DNA of 64,000 nt from Xestospongia muta (lineage: Eukaryota; Porifera; Demospongiae; Haplosclerida; Petrosiidae): the NCBI GenBank assembly GCA_963693285.1, contig OY848918.1, forward strand, positions 3,787,876 to 3,851,875. The letters are read 5' to 3'. The notes beneath the pieces were generated by a model. It was not told the DNA's origin and made no database searches. It saw nothing but the letters and a program-made list of their open reading frames with translations. The translations under genes and the position numbers were made by a program. This document shows positions 48,721-60,637 of the stretch, piece by piece; the first letter of the stretch is position 1, and each line of letters opens with the position of its first letter.

Positions 48721-48905
48721 ATGTTGTCTTCATTAGATCCATATTGAGTTTATCATTACATCATTATTACATCACTACATATTATAACAACATACTGATA
48801 ATAGTTAGAGTAATATACTATATATTATATTAAAAGTTGACATAATAGCTTGTGTAGTATATATTTTATTTATTAAATTATGCGACATATTTTTATTTTA
48901 CTGAA
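48714..48905 (-). pseudogene. Stranded signal-peptide remnant plus family 5' flank upstream of F
   Basis: A truncated copy of the standard signal-peptide exon (ATG at about 48746) with no donor, followed upstream by the conserved flank (TGAGTTTATCATTACATCAT ... AGTATATATTTTATTTATT). It marks where the ancestral start of gene F lay. Confidence 0.7.
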
Positions 48906-50560
48906 ATAAGGCAATTATATGATGTATAGTACAGTATAATAACCTGTATTGTGTATATAGTAGAAGTGTTGTAGTACTAACTTAACCTATGAACTAATAG
49001 AGAATATAGACTTAATATTACTACACTCAATGGAGTAGTTAAATAGAATTAAATACAACAGAAGGAAGTACTATATAGGATCTTACTTGTCTGGTTACTA
49101 TAGTAACAATACAGTAAAAAATTATATTTATATTATGCTAAAGTGTTGTCCAATAAGTAAAGAAGTATACTATACCAGCTATATACCAGCTGGTCTGTTT
49201 ATATTTAAATCAGTAACTAATTATCTCACTTTATAATTTACATTTACAATATCATTAGTAAGTATTGTCATTGCAACATATAGACAATCTTTTGTAGGTA
49301 ATATATATTTAGAATGATTATTGTGATTGAATGTAACTATTGTTCAATAAGAAGTATACTCTTCTCTTCTATTGATGTTCAAATCAGTTACTTAATATCT
49401 CACATTAATTATCATTAGTAAGTACTGTTAATACAATATATATACATACAATCTTATTGGTATTATGTACATGATATAAGTAATACAGTATAGCGTCAGT
49501 ATTTGTACAGATGATATACTATTAGTGGGAGTTATAATAAAATTTGTTAAATCAAATAATATTACTACATAAATTAGAGTAGGAGATACTTACAATAGTA
49601 ACCATGTTATACCATATATAGTGTAAATAATATACACTATTATCTGTGATGAAAGAAATACTTGTCATAGCTTTGGTTTGTTGTTATAGTAAGTTAATTT
49701 AGTAAGATATTACCATAACAAAAGGTTATAGTAACATAGTACTAATTGTATATAAATTATTATCAACATCAGTCAGACATATTAAGTCAATAAATTCAAT
49801 AAATAAATTTTAATTTTAGTATGACAGGTGGGTAGGTAACCAAATGTACTCATACAACATTCATGACCCCAATTATGTTGTATTATGTTGTATTAGTCAG
49901 TATACATTAACAATATGTACTTTTCTAGTATAAAGTACGTGTTATTGTGACTATAAATTAATAATGTACATCCTTTTTTAGAGGTTTGGTCTACCAGATC
50001 TATTACACAGTTGTTTATAATCTGATTAGCTAAAGATATAAAGAGGTCATTCATGTCTATAACTTCATATAATGACATCATAACATAAATCCTATTATTT
50101 TATAACAACTTGATCTATTAGTGTTTCTTTGATTAGTAGGTTGCTACACACCATTAGAACATTGTTGTATTATTTAAAAACATAATGAGGTTATATGTTC
50201 AACTAATGCTATCTCATTTTGGTAAGCACAGTTTGACAAATGATTCCAACTACTTTTAACATTCATAAAGAAGATATACATGTGCACACTTTAAATAACA
50301 TGTAAACATTATGAAGTAATATATAGTGCAAGCATTTAATTTCACCAACCTCCAGGACAGTGTATATGGTTTAAGAAATGTCTAAAGATTTCTATATAAT
50401 AGTCATAAACGTTCTCTTCTGTTTCTATAAGACTATATAAAAACACTTGTAACTCGTTTGGTCTTGTGAACAGACAATGGTTGTCTAATTACAAGACTTT
50501 TGAAGACTGTTCAATACTGTAAAATTAAATCAAATATTATAGATAGCATTTTAAGGTAAG
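48906..50560. other. Intergenic with a minor FN3 trace
   Basis: A stop-ridden trace of the class 3 FN3 exon on the plus strand at 48985-49035; otherwise AT-rich DNA with no recognisable gene. Confidence 0.55.
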
Positions 50561-50990
50561 CACTTTAAAATTTGTACTTTTTATATAATTTTGTTTTCAA
50601 AAATTTTGGTTTATCAACATCAAATGAATTTTTACTTATACTCTCTCACATTTTGACTTTATTGTGCTCATATTAGCTGGCATTGTTTGATTTAACTAAT
50701 TTCCATTCAGTCCATTGTTAGAAAACTACCTTTGTGTTTGTAAAATAGTGGACAGTGTGAATGATATAATAACAACTGTATGTATGGCTTGGGAAAATCC
50801 TGTTATGATAGTTCATTACATCAACTATACCTCCTGTTACTACATACTACAGAGTTCGTGTAAACAATTTAATTCACATATTGAATATATGGCTGTTCCC
50901 AAGTATTTTCTTAGAATATTCATAGATATTGCACACTGATATCAACTCTTATGTACTATATAACCTTGTTTATACTTAATTAACAAGAAA
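50560..50990 (+). repeat. Dispersed repeat family R1, copy 2
   Basis: Contains GTGTTTGTAAAATAGTGGAC, GTATGGCTTGGGAAAATCCT, GTTACTACATACTACAGAGT, shared with 18255-18440 and 59735-60000. The upstream part (CAAATGAATTTTTACTTATA, CTCTCACATTTTGAC) matches 18150-18240. Confidence 0.7.
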
Positions 50991-51232
50991 TATACAAATA
51001 AAGGAAGTAATATATAGACAAGTACTATTATAGTACAGTTAGTGTGTATTTGTACTGCTAATTATAGCAGACTGATGCAAGTTCATTTACAGCTAGTAAT
51101 GTGTTATTATTTTATTGTTTGTTTGTTACAAAATATATATTTTTATAAAGCCATAAAAGTAAATAAAACATGTGCATAAGTAAAAACATATGTAATAAAT
51201 GATAACACACTATGGTGAAGTTAGTATTGTTA

Positions 51233-52560
51233 CTATTTAAATAGTTGGTTAGCAAGATGAGGTTCGTTCACAGCTGGTAATCTCAATATCATCAACAATG
51301 TCTCCCGGGTATATGGACATCTCTTAGTATCTACCAGAGTTGGAACACACCAGTGATACCTTGATGGTTCTCTTCAATATCATCTAGTTCAGATGGAGTT
51401 AGTGCTAGGGCAGTAACTATCTCTCGTAGTTTTGTAGTTACACATGGAGCAACATAAGTAACTAGATCTTTATGAGTTAACTCTAATATAATCAATATAA
51501 TATAATATCTACTATATAGTAAAGTTTACTAACCTATTGTCTTCTTAATAGTTAATATATCACTTGTTTTATTAGACAAAGTAGAGTACTGACTGTCAGG
51601 TGATGATATATGACTTGTCATGTTACCATTAGTAGGTAGTGTAGAATACATAGGTGGAATAGGTGTTGAAGTATGAGAATGAGGATGTTGAGTACGATCA
51701 TAAAGTTGGGTACTAGCATGTACATTATAATTAAGTCTGGTATATTCCTCATCAGATGATCCATTTACTAAATATGAAGACTGATATTGTTGTATTAAAC
51801 TATATTGTTCCATTATTGGTGTCTCATATTACTACTGTACTATATGGTACTATAGAATGGAGATCAGGAGGAGTAATAAGTCCATTTGGTAATTGCACAT
51901 CAATATAGTTGGCAGACTGAGTAGCTGTTAATGTCTAAAAATATAATAGAAATAAAAACACAACATAATTAATTGTCACACTAAATAATTACTTTACTAA
52001 TTGATATTCAACAATAAAGATCATTTGAATTGCATTTCATAAAAAGACTATTGTCATAATTGGCAATACACAAATAAACTGTTGTCACATTCACATAATG
52101 AGACCCTTCACAGTTTATATATAGCTCCCACATTATAATAGAGCAGTATTATTATCATTAATTGTCTTTTTATTAGCCTCATTTGAATTATTCTCAGTAC
52201 TCCCATTGTTTTCTTCTGGCATCCATTTATCTATACATGTGACAATGTCATTATTAATAAAGTGTATTCAACTTACTTGTCATGCTTGATACATGACTAT
52301 AATCATAACTATCATAATCGCTATAATAATTAATAATAAAAGCATGATTGCTGAGATTACTATAGCAACTATAGAAGAAATTCACAATAATAACGCTACA
52401 TTAAATTATATATAAACTTACTAATAATTGTTACTGATGAATCACCTTTAACTGCTATAGTGTATATAAATCAATATAACAATTTAATATAATAACTTAC
52501 TATTATCAAGTATAGTTGATGGAGATACACTTGATATGAATGTATGGGAAGGAATAATAA
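51233..52560 (-). pseudogene. Gene M: decayed 3' half of a DEATH-tail receptor
   Basis: From 52560 downward: stalk end, linker exon, transmembrane exon (AIMLLLLIIIAIMIVMIIV) running into TGA before its donor, acidic exon (WMPEENNGSTENNSNE), YVNV-type block, tyrosine-tail exon (about 51935-51535) with a one-base insertion at GTAGTAATATGA, and a DEATH exon 51482-51233 with a one-base deletion (CTCTGGTAGATACTAAG). It lacks all ectodomain exons. It lies directly downstream of G and keeps F-type and G-type tail exons side by side, showing that both once belonged to one 3' region. Confidence 0.8.
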
Positions 52561-52773
52561 AAATTTAAAAATTAAGTGAAAAATACAATAATATAATTAA
52601 ACAAATAAATTAATTCTAAATAAAATGTTAATAAAAAGTTAAAAACACAATAACAAACTAAAACAGTGTGAAACCCACTTGTAAAATATGATTGTATGTT
52701 TGTAATCATTAAATGACAATAGAGCAATAATTATATGTGAAACATACATATATACAAAGTTAAGTCACCAGAG

Positions 52774-55705
52774 TCACTCAATAAGTTGGTCAGCAAGATC
52801 AGGTTCATTTACAGCTGGTGATCTCAGTATCATTAACAATGTATCCCAGGTATATGGACGTCTCTTAGTCTCATACCAGATTTGGAACACACCAGTGATA
52901 CCTTGATGGTTCTCTTCAATGTCATCTAGTTCAGGTGGAGTTAGTGCTAGGGCAGTACCTATCTCTCGTAGTTTTGTAGTTACATGTGGAGCAACATAAG
53001 TAACTAGATCTTTATGAGTTAACTCTAAAATATTAAATATAATATAATATCTACTATATAGTAAAGTTTACAGACCTGTTGTCTTCTTAATAGTTAATTT
53101 ATCATTTGTTTTATTAGGCAAAGTAGAGTACTGACTGTCAGGTGATGATATATAACTTGTCATGTTACTATTAGTAGGTAGTGTAGAATACATAGGTGGA
53201 ATAGGTGTTGAAGTATGAGAATGAGGATGTTGAGTATAGTTGTCAACTGGGATACTAGCATGTATATTATGACTAAGTCTGGCATGTTCTTCATCAGATG
53301 GTCCATTTACTAAATATGAAGACTGATATTGTTGTACTAAACTATATTGTTCCATTATTGGTGTCTCATGTACTACTGTACGATATGGTACTGTAGAATG
53401 GATGTTACGAGGAGCAATAGGACCATTAGATGATGGAATCACATCAGTGTAGTTGTTCTGGCTAGATTGAGTAGTTGTTAATATCTAAATGTGTATAAGA
53501 ATAAAAACACACAGTATTTATTAACATATTTAATTGTCACAGTTGTCATTGATCATTTAATTATATTACATAAATAGAAGTTTATTATCAATAGTAAATA
53601 ATTGTTGGATAATCTGTCGCATTCACATAATGAGACACATTACTGTACTATTTAATAGAGCTTCAACATTATAATAGAGCAGTACCATTAACTGTCATTA
53701 ATATATACCTTATTTAAATTATTCTCAGTACTCCCATTTGCTCGTTTTGGTATCGATTTACCTATACATGTGACATTAAAATTTGCTTATTATTTATAGA
53801 TATATTTAAAATACCTCTCTTGGTTCTGCATAGCACTATAACTATAACTATCACAATGACTATAATAATTAATAATACAACTATAAATGCTGAGATTACT
53901 GCAGCAACTATAAAAGACAATTCACAATAATAACATTATATTATATTATGTATAAACTTACCAATTGTTGTTACAGATAAATCACCTTTCATTGCTGTAG
54001 TATATATAAATTATTGTAATGACTGTAATAATATAATAACTTACTATTATCTGTATATAGTGTAGGTGATGGAGATGATGATGATATAATATTAGTTGAT
54101 GAAAAAAGTACATTTAATGTGGAGACAATAGTAATGGTAGTAGTAGGAAATAGTCCAGTCACTGATTGATTAGTCAGTTTTACAGCATACTCAGTAGTAT
54201 ATGGTACATTGTTATAATCAATATCATAAAATGTCACATTATAGTTACTGGTATATATTTCTGTCACACATTTACTAGCAGTACTGGTATCTACTGATGT
54301 TCTCATTATGGTAATATTACCATTGTAGTAATCTGTTATAAGTGAGTTATATTCAATATAACATCCTTGTGATTGACTACCCTCAAGAAAATAACAAGTA
54401 AAACAAACTTGTCCAGACTCCTTTGTTAAACTGCCATTTTGAACATCAAATGTAGCTAATAAAAATATTAATACAATTAATTAAAGATAGATAATTAGGA
54501 TTAAACTGACTTACATAATAGCTCAACTGGTGAACTAAGAGATCTACAGTTGTATCTTAAAGTCAAAACAATACTCCATTTTTGTCTGCCAGTAATCTCA
54601 ATACTCATATTTCCAATTAACTTATTTCCAACAAAATCATCTACACTTCCATTAAAAATAAATGTAGCTCCAATACTGTTAGTTAAAGTAATAAATGCTA
54701 ATGATGGCTGTAGTGAATACACAGTCTAGATAAAATATATGTAAAATTAAATGATATTTATATAAGAGAAGTTATCATACCTCCACAGTATAATTGACCA
54801 AATATGTGCCATTTGACGATCTTTTAGGAGTCACATAATAGCTAGAAATTGTATCTATTAGTGTCAAGTAGTTGACAAATTAAAATGTCTACATCATTTA
54901 CCTTCTGGTACTACAACTGATGTAGTACTTATCTCTCCTTCTCCAGCTGAGTTATTACCAGCTACACTAATTGTATAGTCACCAAATTGACTGGGACAGT
55001 ATTGCCATGTTGTAGAAGATGTAGTGTTCTGTGTAACTAGTTCTCCTCCATAAGTAACATTGATGATATAACCAAGTATGGATACCAGAGAGAAGGGAGG
55101 AGACCAGGAACAGTTTATATACTGACTTTGTACATGACATATCAAGTTGTTGACAGCAGCTAGTTCACCTAATGAGAGGAGATATAGTGACATATATCAG
55201 AGAGTGTGTTACCTTGTATTCTCAGAGTAGATTTACTAGACTTGATATAATCACTATTGTTCACAGATCCTGCAGCAATACACTTCACTACTGTATTGTT
55301 ATATTGAGGATATCCAGCTATTGTAAGAATAGAGTGCTGTAGTACTCCACTTGTAAAAATACCAGGTTGGATAGTGTTGTCATTATGACCATAACTTGTG
55401 CCATTTATATTCCAATTAACAGTCACACCATTATGATCCACTGAACATTGGTAATGTGCTAGTTGATAGACTCCAATGTTAGGAGATGGAGTAAATATGA
55501 ACTCAACAGCTATATGATTAGAAATTTTTCATGATATATATAATGCTATCAAATTAATACATGATGTGTACAATTATGTATGTTGGCTCAGGTTGATGGA
55601 CAAAACATAATATTATATTAATATTGTAGCAACTATCATACCCAAGACATTGTTGACAAACAACATAATGATGTAGTATACAAACAGTAGTAGTAAGACC
55701 ACCAT
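52774..55705 (-). CDS. Gene G: class 1 Ig-FN3 receptor with tyrosine-rich tail and DEATH domain
   Basis: About 720 aa. Exons: 55705-55642 signal peptide (MVVLLLLFVYYIIMLFVNNV); 55509-55213 Ig; 55168-54902 FN3; 54854-54781; 54725-54515; 54455-54045 cysteine-rich module and stalk; 53994-53962; 53907-53815 transmembrane helix (FIVVLLIIIVIVIVIVIVL) then RTKR; 53761-53709; 53484-53076 tail of 136 residues (MEQYSLVQQYQSSYLVNG, PMYSTLP, SQYSTLP); 53024-52774 DEATH-like domain (LREIGTALALTPPELDDIEE, VFQIWYETKRRPYTWDTLL, SPAVNEPDLADQL) and stop. All phases agree. SQYSTL fits the ITIM consensus. DEATH domains make homotypic contacts with adaptors in apoptotic or innate signalling; which adaptor is used here is unknown. 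A remnant of the F-type YVNV exon at about 53600-53690 has an early stop, so G uses the long tail instead. Confidence 0.82.
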
Positions 55706-56200
55706 TTCTTATCAGGGAAGATTCCAAGGCATACGCAATAAACTGACTAGAGGAAGATTTAGCTCGCATTAGTAGATTGCAGCTTCTTACCTCAAATAAC
55801 ACTGTAGTCTAACGTTACTGCCTTCCTCTCTAAGCGAAGGGATGGCAATGCCAGACTTATAATATGAAACCCAAGAGACCTGCGTCATCTTATCTATTAA
55901 CAAAAAGAACACATGGGGGGGGGATCCTACCCTGGTTAATAACCATAGATAGTATGAACCACGTGACTACGTGGTGGGATGGTTAAAATCAGTTCAATAC
56001 AAAGCATTCAAACTAAGGATGACAATTACATCATCTCAACATATTAGTACAGGTGGCACAAACAATTCGGGATATTCACTAACTATATCCGAATCACTTA
56101 AATAATATCAGATGTATATTGTTGCATTCTATGTCTGTGCTATTATGTAGAGATAATACAATTGATCTTGTTTGCATTCTTCATATTGCATTGATATATC
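55706..56200 (-). promoter_or_regulatory. Replacement 5' block of gene G
   Basis: Homologous to the block upstream of F: TTCCTCTCTAAGCGAAGGGA, then CAGGTGGCACAAACAATTCG and GGGATATTCACTAACTATAT, ending at the stranded signal-peptide remnant near 56200-56233. F and G therefore duplicated after the block was acquired. Promoter role inferred. Confidence 0.55.
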
Positions 56201-56400
56201 AGTAATAGCCATGTTGTCTTCACTAGATCCATACTGAGTTTATCATTACATCATTATTACATCATTACAAATTATAGTAACATACTGATAGCAGTTAGTA
56301 ATATAGTATATATTATATTAAAGTTGACATAATAGTTTGTGTAGTATATATTTTATTTACTAAATTATATGACATGTTTTTTATCAATTGTTTTTTATAT
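56200..56400 (-). pseudogene. Stranded signal-peptide remnant plus family 5' flank upstream of G
   Basis: MDLVKTTWLLL-type start (ATG at about 56233) cut off before its donor, then the conserved flank TGAGTTTATCATTACATCAT to about 56400. Same junction as upstream of F. Confidence 0.7.
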
Positions 56401-56559
56401 GTGTATTATAATTAATAAATTAAGTATTGTTTAAATTGACTATATTAACAATAAGTAACAACATAGCATTCACAATAATTAGTAACTTAACGTTCTAAAT
56501 GACCACATAATATAATAACTATATAAACTACATATCATATGTTGAACATTTGTGTTGAT

Positions 56560-57170
56560 ATAAAGGCAGACATTTTGCCAGTAACAGTAAAAGTAGTCAG
56601 GTTGTTTTGAGATGTTTTATTGAGTTCATATTTACAATAATAATATGTAACATAATATATTGCAATATAAGTTATAACAGTTAGTATATATCTACACTAT
56701 ACAATATCTTGACCACTATACTGACATCCATAACACAGGAAATAAGTCAAATAACATTTATCTTTGTAACACTTATCAGGTAAGAGACACACCAGCTAGT
56801 CTTTATTAATAATATCATTTTTTATGATTACAACGCAAACTATATACATATATTAACAACAGTTAGTAACTTAGCATTCCAGATGACTTAAAGTTGAAAA
56901 TGTGCTAATATAAAGGAAGACATTTTTCCAGTAACAGTAAAAGTAGTTAGGTTGTTTTGAGATGTGTTATTGAGTTCATATTTATATTAATAATATGTAA
57001 CATAATATATATTGTAATATAACTAATAATCGTTTGTTTATATCCATACAATACAATCTCTTGACCACTATACTGACATCTATAACACAGGAAATAGCTT
57101 TCATTTTTTGTAACATTTATCAGGTAAGAGACACACAAGCTAGTTTTATTAATAATACAGTTTCTTATGA
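56560..57170. repeat. Tandem duplicate of about 320 bp; third copy near 61420-61690
   Basis: GTTGTTTTGAGATGT, TTGAGTTCATATTTA, CTTGACCACTATACTGACAT and AAGAGACACACCAG recur in the two halves and again at 61420-61690. On the minus strand each copy reads a CYRCQYSGQEIVLYGYKQT-like peptide, conserved but without splice context. Confidence 0.65.
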
Positions 57171-57359
57171 TTACAGATGTGAATTATTGACAACAAATTA
57201 ACTTAAAGTATTGAAGTCTGTTGGTAGAAACATCAATAACTATATCAGTAGAACTACTATAATATAGTGAGTGTATTATAATTATGTAATATCAATAATA
57301 TGTCATTATTTTGAATATAACATATTGTATAATCCAGGTGTAACTTTATTGCTGTGCTG

Positions 57360-57560
57360 ATTATTTGATATAACTTGTGATAATCTGTCAGTGTATGTAG
57401 CTGTGGTACTGTTGCCATGACAACTATAAGGTTATCTTGATACACAGTACTGTGGCTAGTTGATTTACTTGATGGAGATGTCCGATGACTTCTTAATGAA
57501 TATAGTTTATAATTTTTCTTTAATAATATTATCATTAGTATATTCCTCTGGTCACCCTCA
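57360..57560 (-). repeat. Tail-downstream conserved block (gene N copy)
   Basis: Minus strand reads SLRSHRTSPSSKSTSHSTVY, QDNLIVVMATVPQLHTLTDY. It is homologous to 19744-19924 (gene B) and 61860-62075 (gene J) and always lies about 100 bp beyond the distal last exon. It may be a decayed further terminal exon. Confidence 0.5.
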
Positions 57561-57648
57561 TACTTGATTTTATAGTTAAAAATTTAATTGATTAATTTAT
57601 CATGATCATAATATCAAATCACATAATGTCAGCTGTACAATGTATTGT

Positions 57649-58541
57649 TTAATATTTTATCACACCATATGCAGCACATATATTCATCTCTAGTTCAGTA
57701 GTAGGTAGTGTATTAGTGATCATATCAATGTTCTCATATTGAGGTATAACTTGATGAGGAAAAGTATCTGTTATTGGATTAACAGAAGATGGTACAGTAC
57801 CTACAATGTAATAACATATACTCAAGTAAGATCATTACTCAATACTATGTATATAAACACACACATACACTGTTATTGGTCAATATTATATCATACCATA
57901 TGCTGCACATGTGTTCATCTCTAGTTCAGTAGCATGATGGTAATTAGTGATATTCTCATATTGAAGTATACCAGTCATCACTTGATGTTGTACAGTATCT
58001 AGTAGTGACTTGTATAAGAGAGTGTGTATATAAAATGTAGTTAACTGTACCTTGTCTCAGTGACTTAGTTCTTCTTATCCTATATATCATTATAAGTACT
58101 AGTACAGTACATACTAGTATTAGAACTGACACACCCACTAGACTACCAGTAATACTACCTACAATATTAATATAATAATATAATTAGGCAACACACACCA
58201 TTTCTGTATTGTTATATTGAGGATATCCAGGTATTGTAAGACTGGAGTTAGATGATCCTGCTCCATTTGTAATGATACCAAGTTGAATAGTGTCATTGTT
58301 AGTAGAAACTGTTCCATTAACATACCAAGTAACACTCACACCAGTATGATCCACTGAACATTGGTAATGTGCTAGTTGAAAGACTCCAATATTTGGGGAT
58401 GGAGTAAATATGAACTGAACAGCTATATAATAAAACTAAATAAAATAGTATATTAGTTATTAATATAATCATACCTGTACATTTTATTATAATAGATACT
58501 AACAATATCAGTAGTAGCCTTGTTGTCTTCACTAGATTCAT
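57649..58541 (-). pseudogene. Gene N: receptor lacking most of its ectodomain
   Basis: Signal-peptide exon 58541-58475 (MNLVKTTRLLLILLVSIIIK) and most of the Ig exon (58422 to about 58195; HYQCSVDHTGVSVTW) are present. The Ig exon then stops after PGYPQYNNT and a TAA follows. No FN3 or membrane-proximal exon remains. The transmembrane exon 58158-58051 and both alternative last exons (57998-57886, 57800-57649; QYENI, QYENI/V, AYGM, AYGVI) are intact. No donor near the Ig break gives the phase needed by the transmembrane exon, so it is probably dead. Confidence 0.75.
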
Positions 58542-58700
58542 ACTGAGTTTATCATTACATCATTATTACATCACTACATATTATAGTAACATACTGATAA
58601 CAGTTAGTAATATAGTATATATTATATTAAAAGTTGACATAATAGTTTGTGTACTATATATCTTATTTATTAAATTATATGGCATGTTTTTACCAATTGT
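58542..58700 (-). promoter_or_regulatory. Conserved 5' flank of receptor genes (gene N)
   Basis: Same block as upstream of B and C (TGAGTTTATCATTACATCAT ... TTGTGTACTATATATCTTAT), retained although the gene is broken. Confidence 0.45.
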
Positions 58701-59727
58701 TGTTTATATGTGTTAACATGATTAAATATATATTATTAAATGTATATTATAAAAATAATTAACATTTAAAATGATCATATATTGGACATTGTTGTTAATC
58801 AACTCAAAAAACACATTATTGATTAATAAAATATGTTATAATATCTTTTGGTTACTGTATAGACATTGACTCACATAACATGGAGAATATAGCTTCAACC
58901 TCCAAAGTCATATTACAGCTGGCATCACAATTCTTAATACTGAAATCTAATAATTTCAATATTCCCCATAATGAATTTGCCAGTTTACATAACTGCATGC
59001 CATAAATAAGTTGCTATGACTATATATTATACTGTGATCAGTGCTATTCATCATTGCACAAGCATTGGGTCTAGTGTCACTGTCATAGTAATATTATAAC
59101 AATCATCTTATTTCATATACAAGTGTACATCTCTTAGCCTCATACCATTAATAAAGTAATAACTGATGACTAATGTATAATACAAACATTTACAGTTGGG
59201 AGTAACAATGGTACATAATATTTTAGTGTAAATAGTATGAGTATTTTGATCCTAATGTATCATCATCTCATCATGTGTATCCTTGTTGTCACCAAGTATC
59301 TTGCTTCTTAAAATGTGTCAAACAATTACTTAGTCAATAACAAATGTTTGTGTATCTCCTGTTAGTGTTACAATTATATTGTTGACTTATAATCTACATA
59401 CATCATGGTTGTCCTATAGTTAATATCAGTAACTAATATATTTACTACATATTAGAATGGTATGCTATTAAATGTCTAGAATGGTATGCTATTAAATTAA
59501 GAATATGTTATGACATGAAGTTTACTGAACTAACAACATCATATGTACAAAGGGATGAGTTATACACATAATGTTATTTACTTTAGAATAGTGTTTATAC
59601 ACATTATGATGTCCTCTTTAAGTGATTCTGGATTAGATATGTTAGTACTAACTTTGTCTGACTGGGTTTTTTCTGAACCTGATGTTTTTATTATCCCAGA
59701 GATTGAGCTTGAATTATAAACTTTGAC
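58700..59727. other. Intergenic, mostly repeats
   Basis: Short phrases shared with 16780-16880 (TCTAGTGTCACTGTCATA; TTAGTACTAACTTTG) suggest fragments of one dispersed sequence. No gene recognised. The segment 59328-59590 is the first copy of a direct duplication. Confidence 0.5.
59328..59590 (+). repeat. Direct duplication, copy 1 (copy 2 about 60638-61040)
   Basis: Shared phrases: GTCAATAACAAATGTTTGTG, AATTATATTGTTGACTTATA, ATCATATGTACAAAGGGATG, AGTTATACA. Copy 2 carries an extra stretch of about 140 bp in the middle. Confidence 0.75.
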
Positions 59728-60010
59728 ACTTACAAAAAAACTACCCTTGTGTTTTTAAAATAGTGGACATTGCTAATAGTGTAATAACAGCTGTATATGT
59801 GGCTGGGCAAAATCCTGTTATGATAGTTGATTACATCAATTACTTTCTGTTACTACATACTATAGAGTTCATGTAAACAATTTAATTAATATATTGAATA
59901 TATGGGTGTCTCCAAGTGTTATCTAAGAATAGTAATAGATATAGTACACTTATTGTACAGATATTAATTTCTCATGTACTATAACCTTGTTTATATTATA
60001 TAGATACATC
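59728..60010 (+). repeat. Dispersed repeat family R1, copy 3
   Basis: AAAATAGTGGACATTGCTAA, GGCAAAATCCTGTTATGATA, GTTACTACATACTATAGAGT shared with 18255-18440 and 50560-50990. Confidence 0.7.
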
Positions 60011-60637
60011 TCTTCTAAGATAATATGATGTTATAAACTTTGACACTGGCAAGAAAATAACAATCATTTTTCATACACATATGTACATGTTTGGGAGTTA
60101 AATATTACAATACTATTGATCATGTTTCAATGAAACTGTATATGAAATGATGAACCACAGGTTTGTTAAAATAGAATTATTGATTACCAAATGTTAGTAT
60201 AGACTTACCTCAGTGTCACCAGAGTTATAGTTATGATATTCATGAGTATCCAATTATATCTATGAGATGAATGTTGATGGAGACTCATCCATTAATACAC
60301 TTGTATAAAGCTACATTGGCCAATTGTTTGTCCACAACTAACATTGTTTCTTGGTGTTGTTTTCTCTTTGAACAAATTGGAGTTACTCTTAAGATATGAG
60401 TATATACTTGAAAGGTTGAGGTGACTGTTTTCTTCAATTTAAGGATCTCTTCAGTTGAAAACATGTATATGTATATACTGTATTATCACTGATAAAAGTA
60501 ATGTACTAATATTATGTATTCACAACCAGCAACGTACCTACCTAGTAGATGCACAAATGGTTACATTTGCACACATACTCTCTAGTTTGTGAGGAGGGAG
60601 TCCCTCTACAAGAGCCATTGATGTGTCAAACAGTTAC

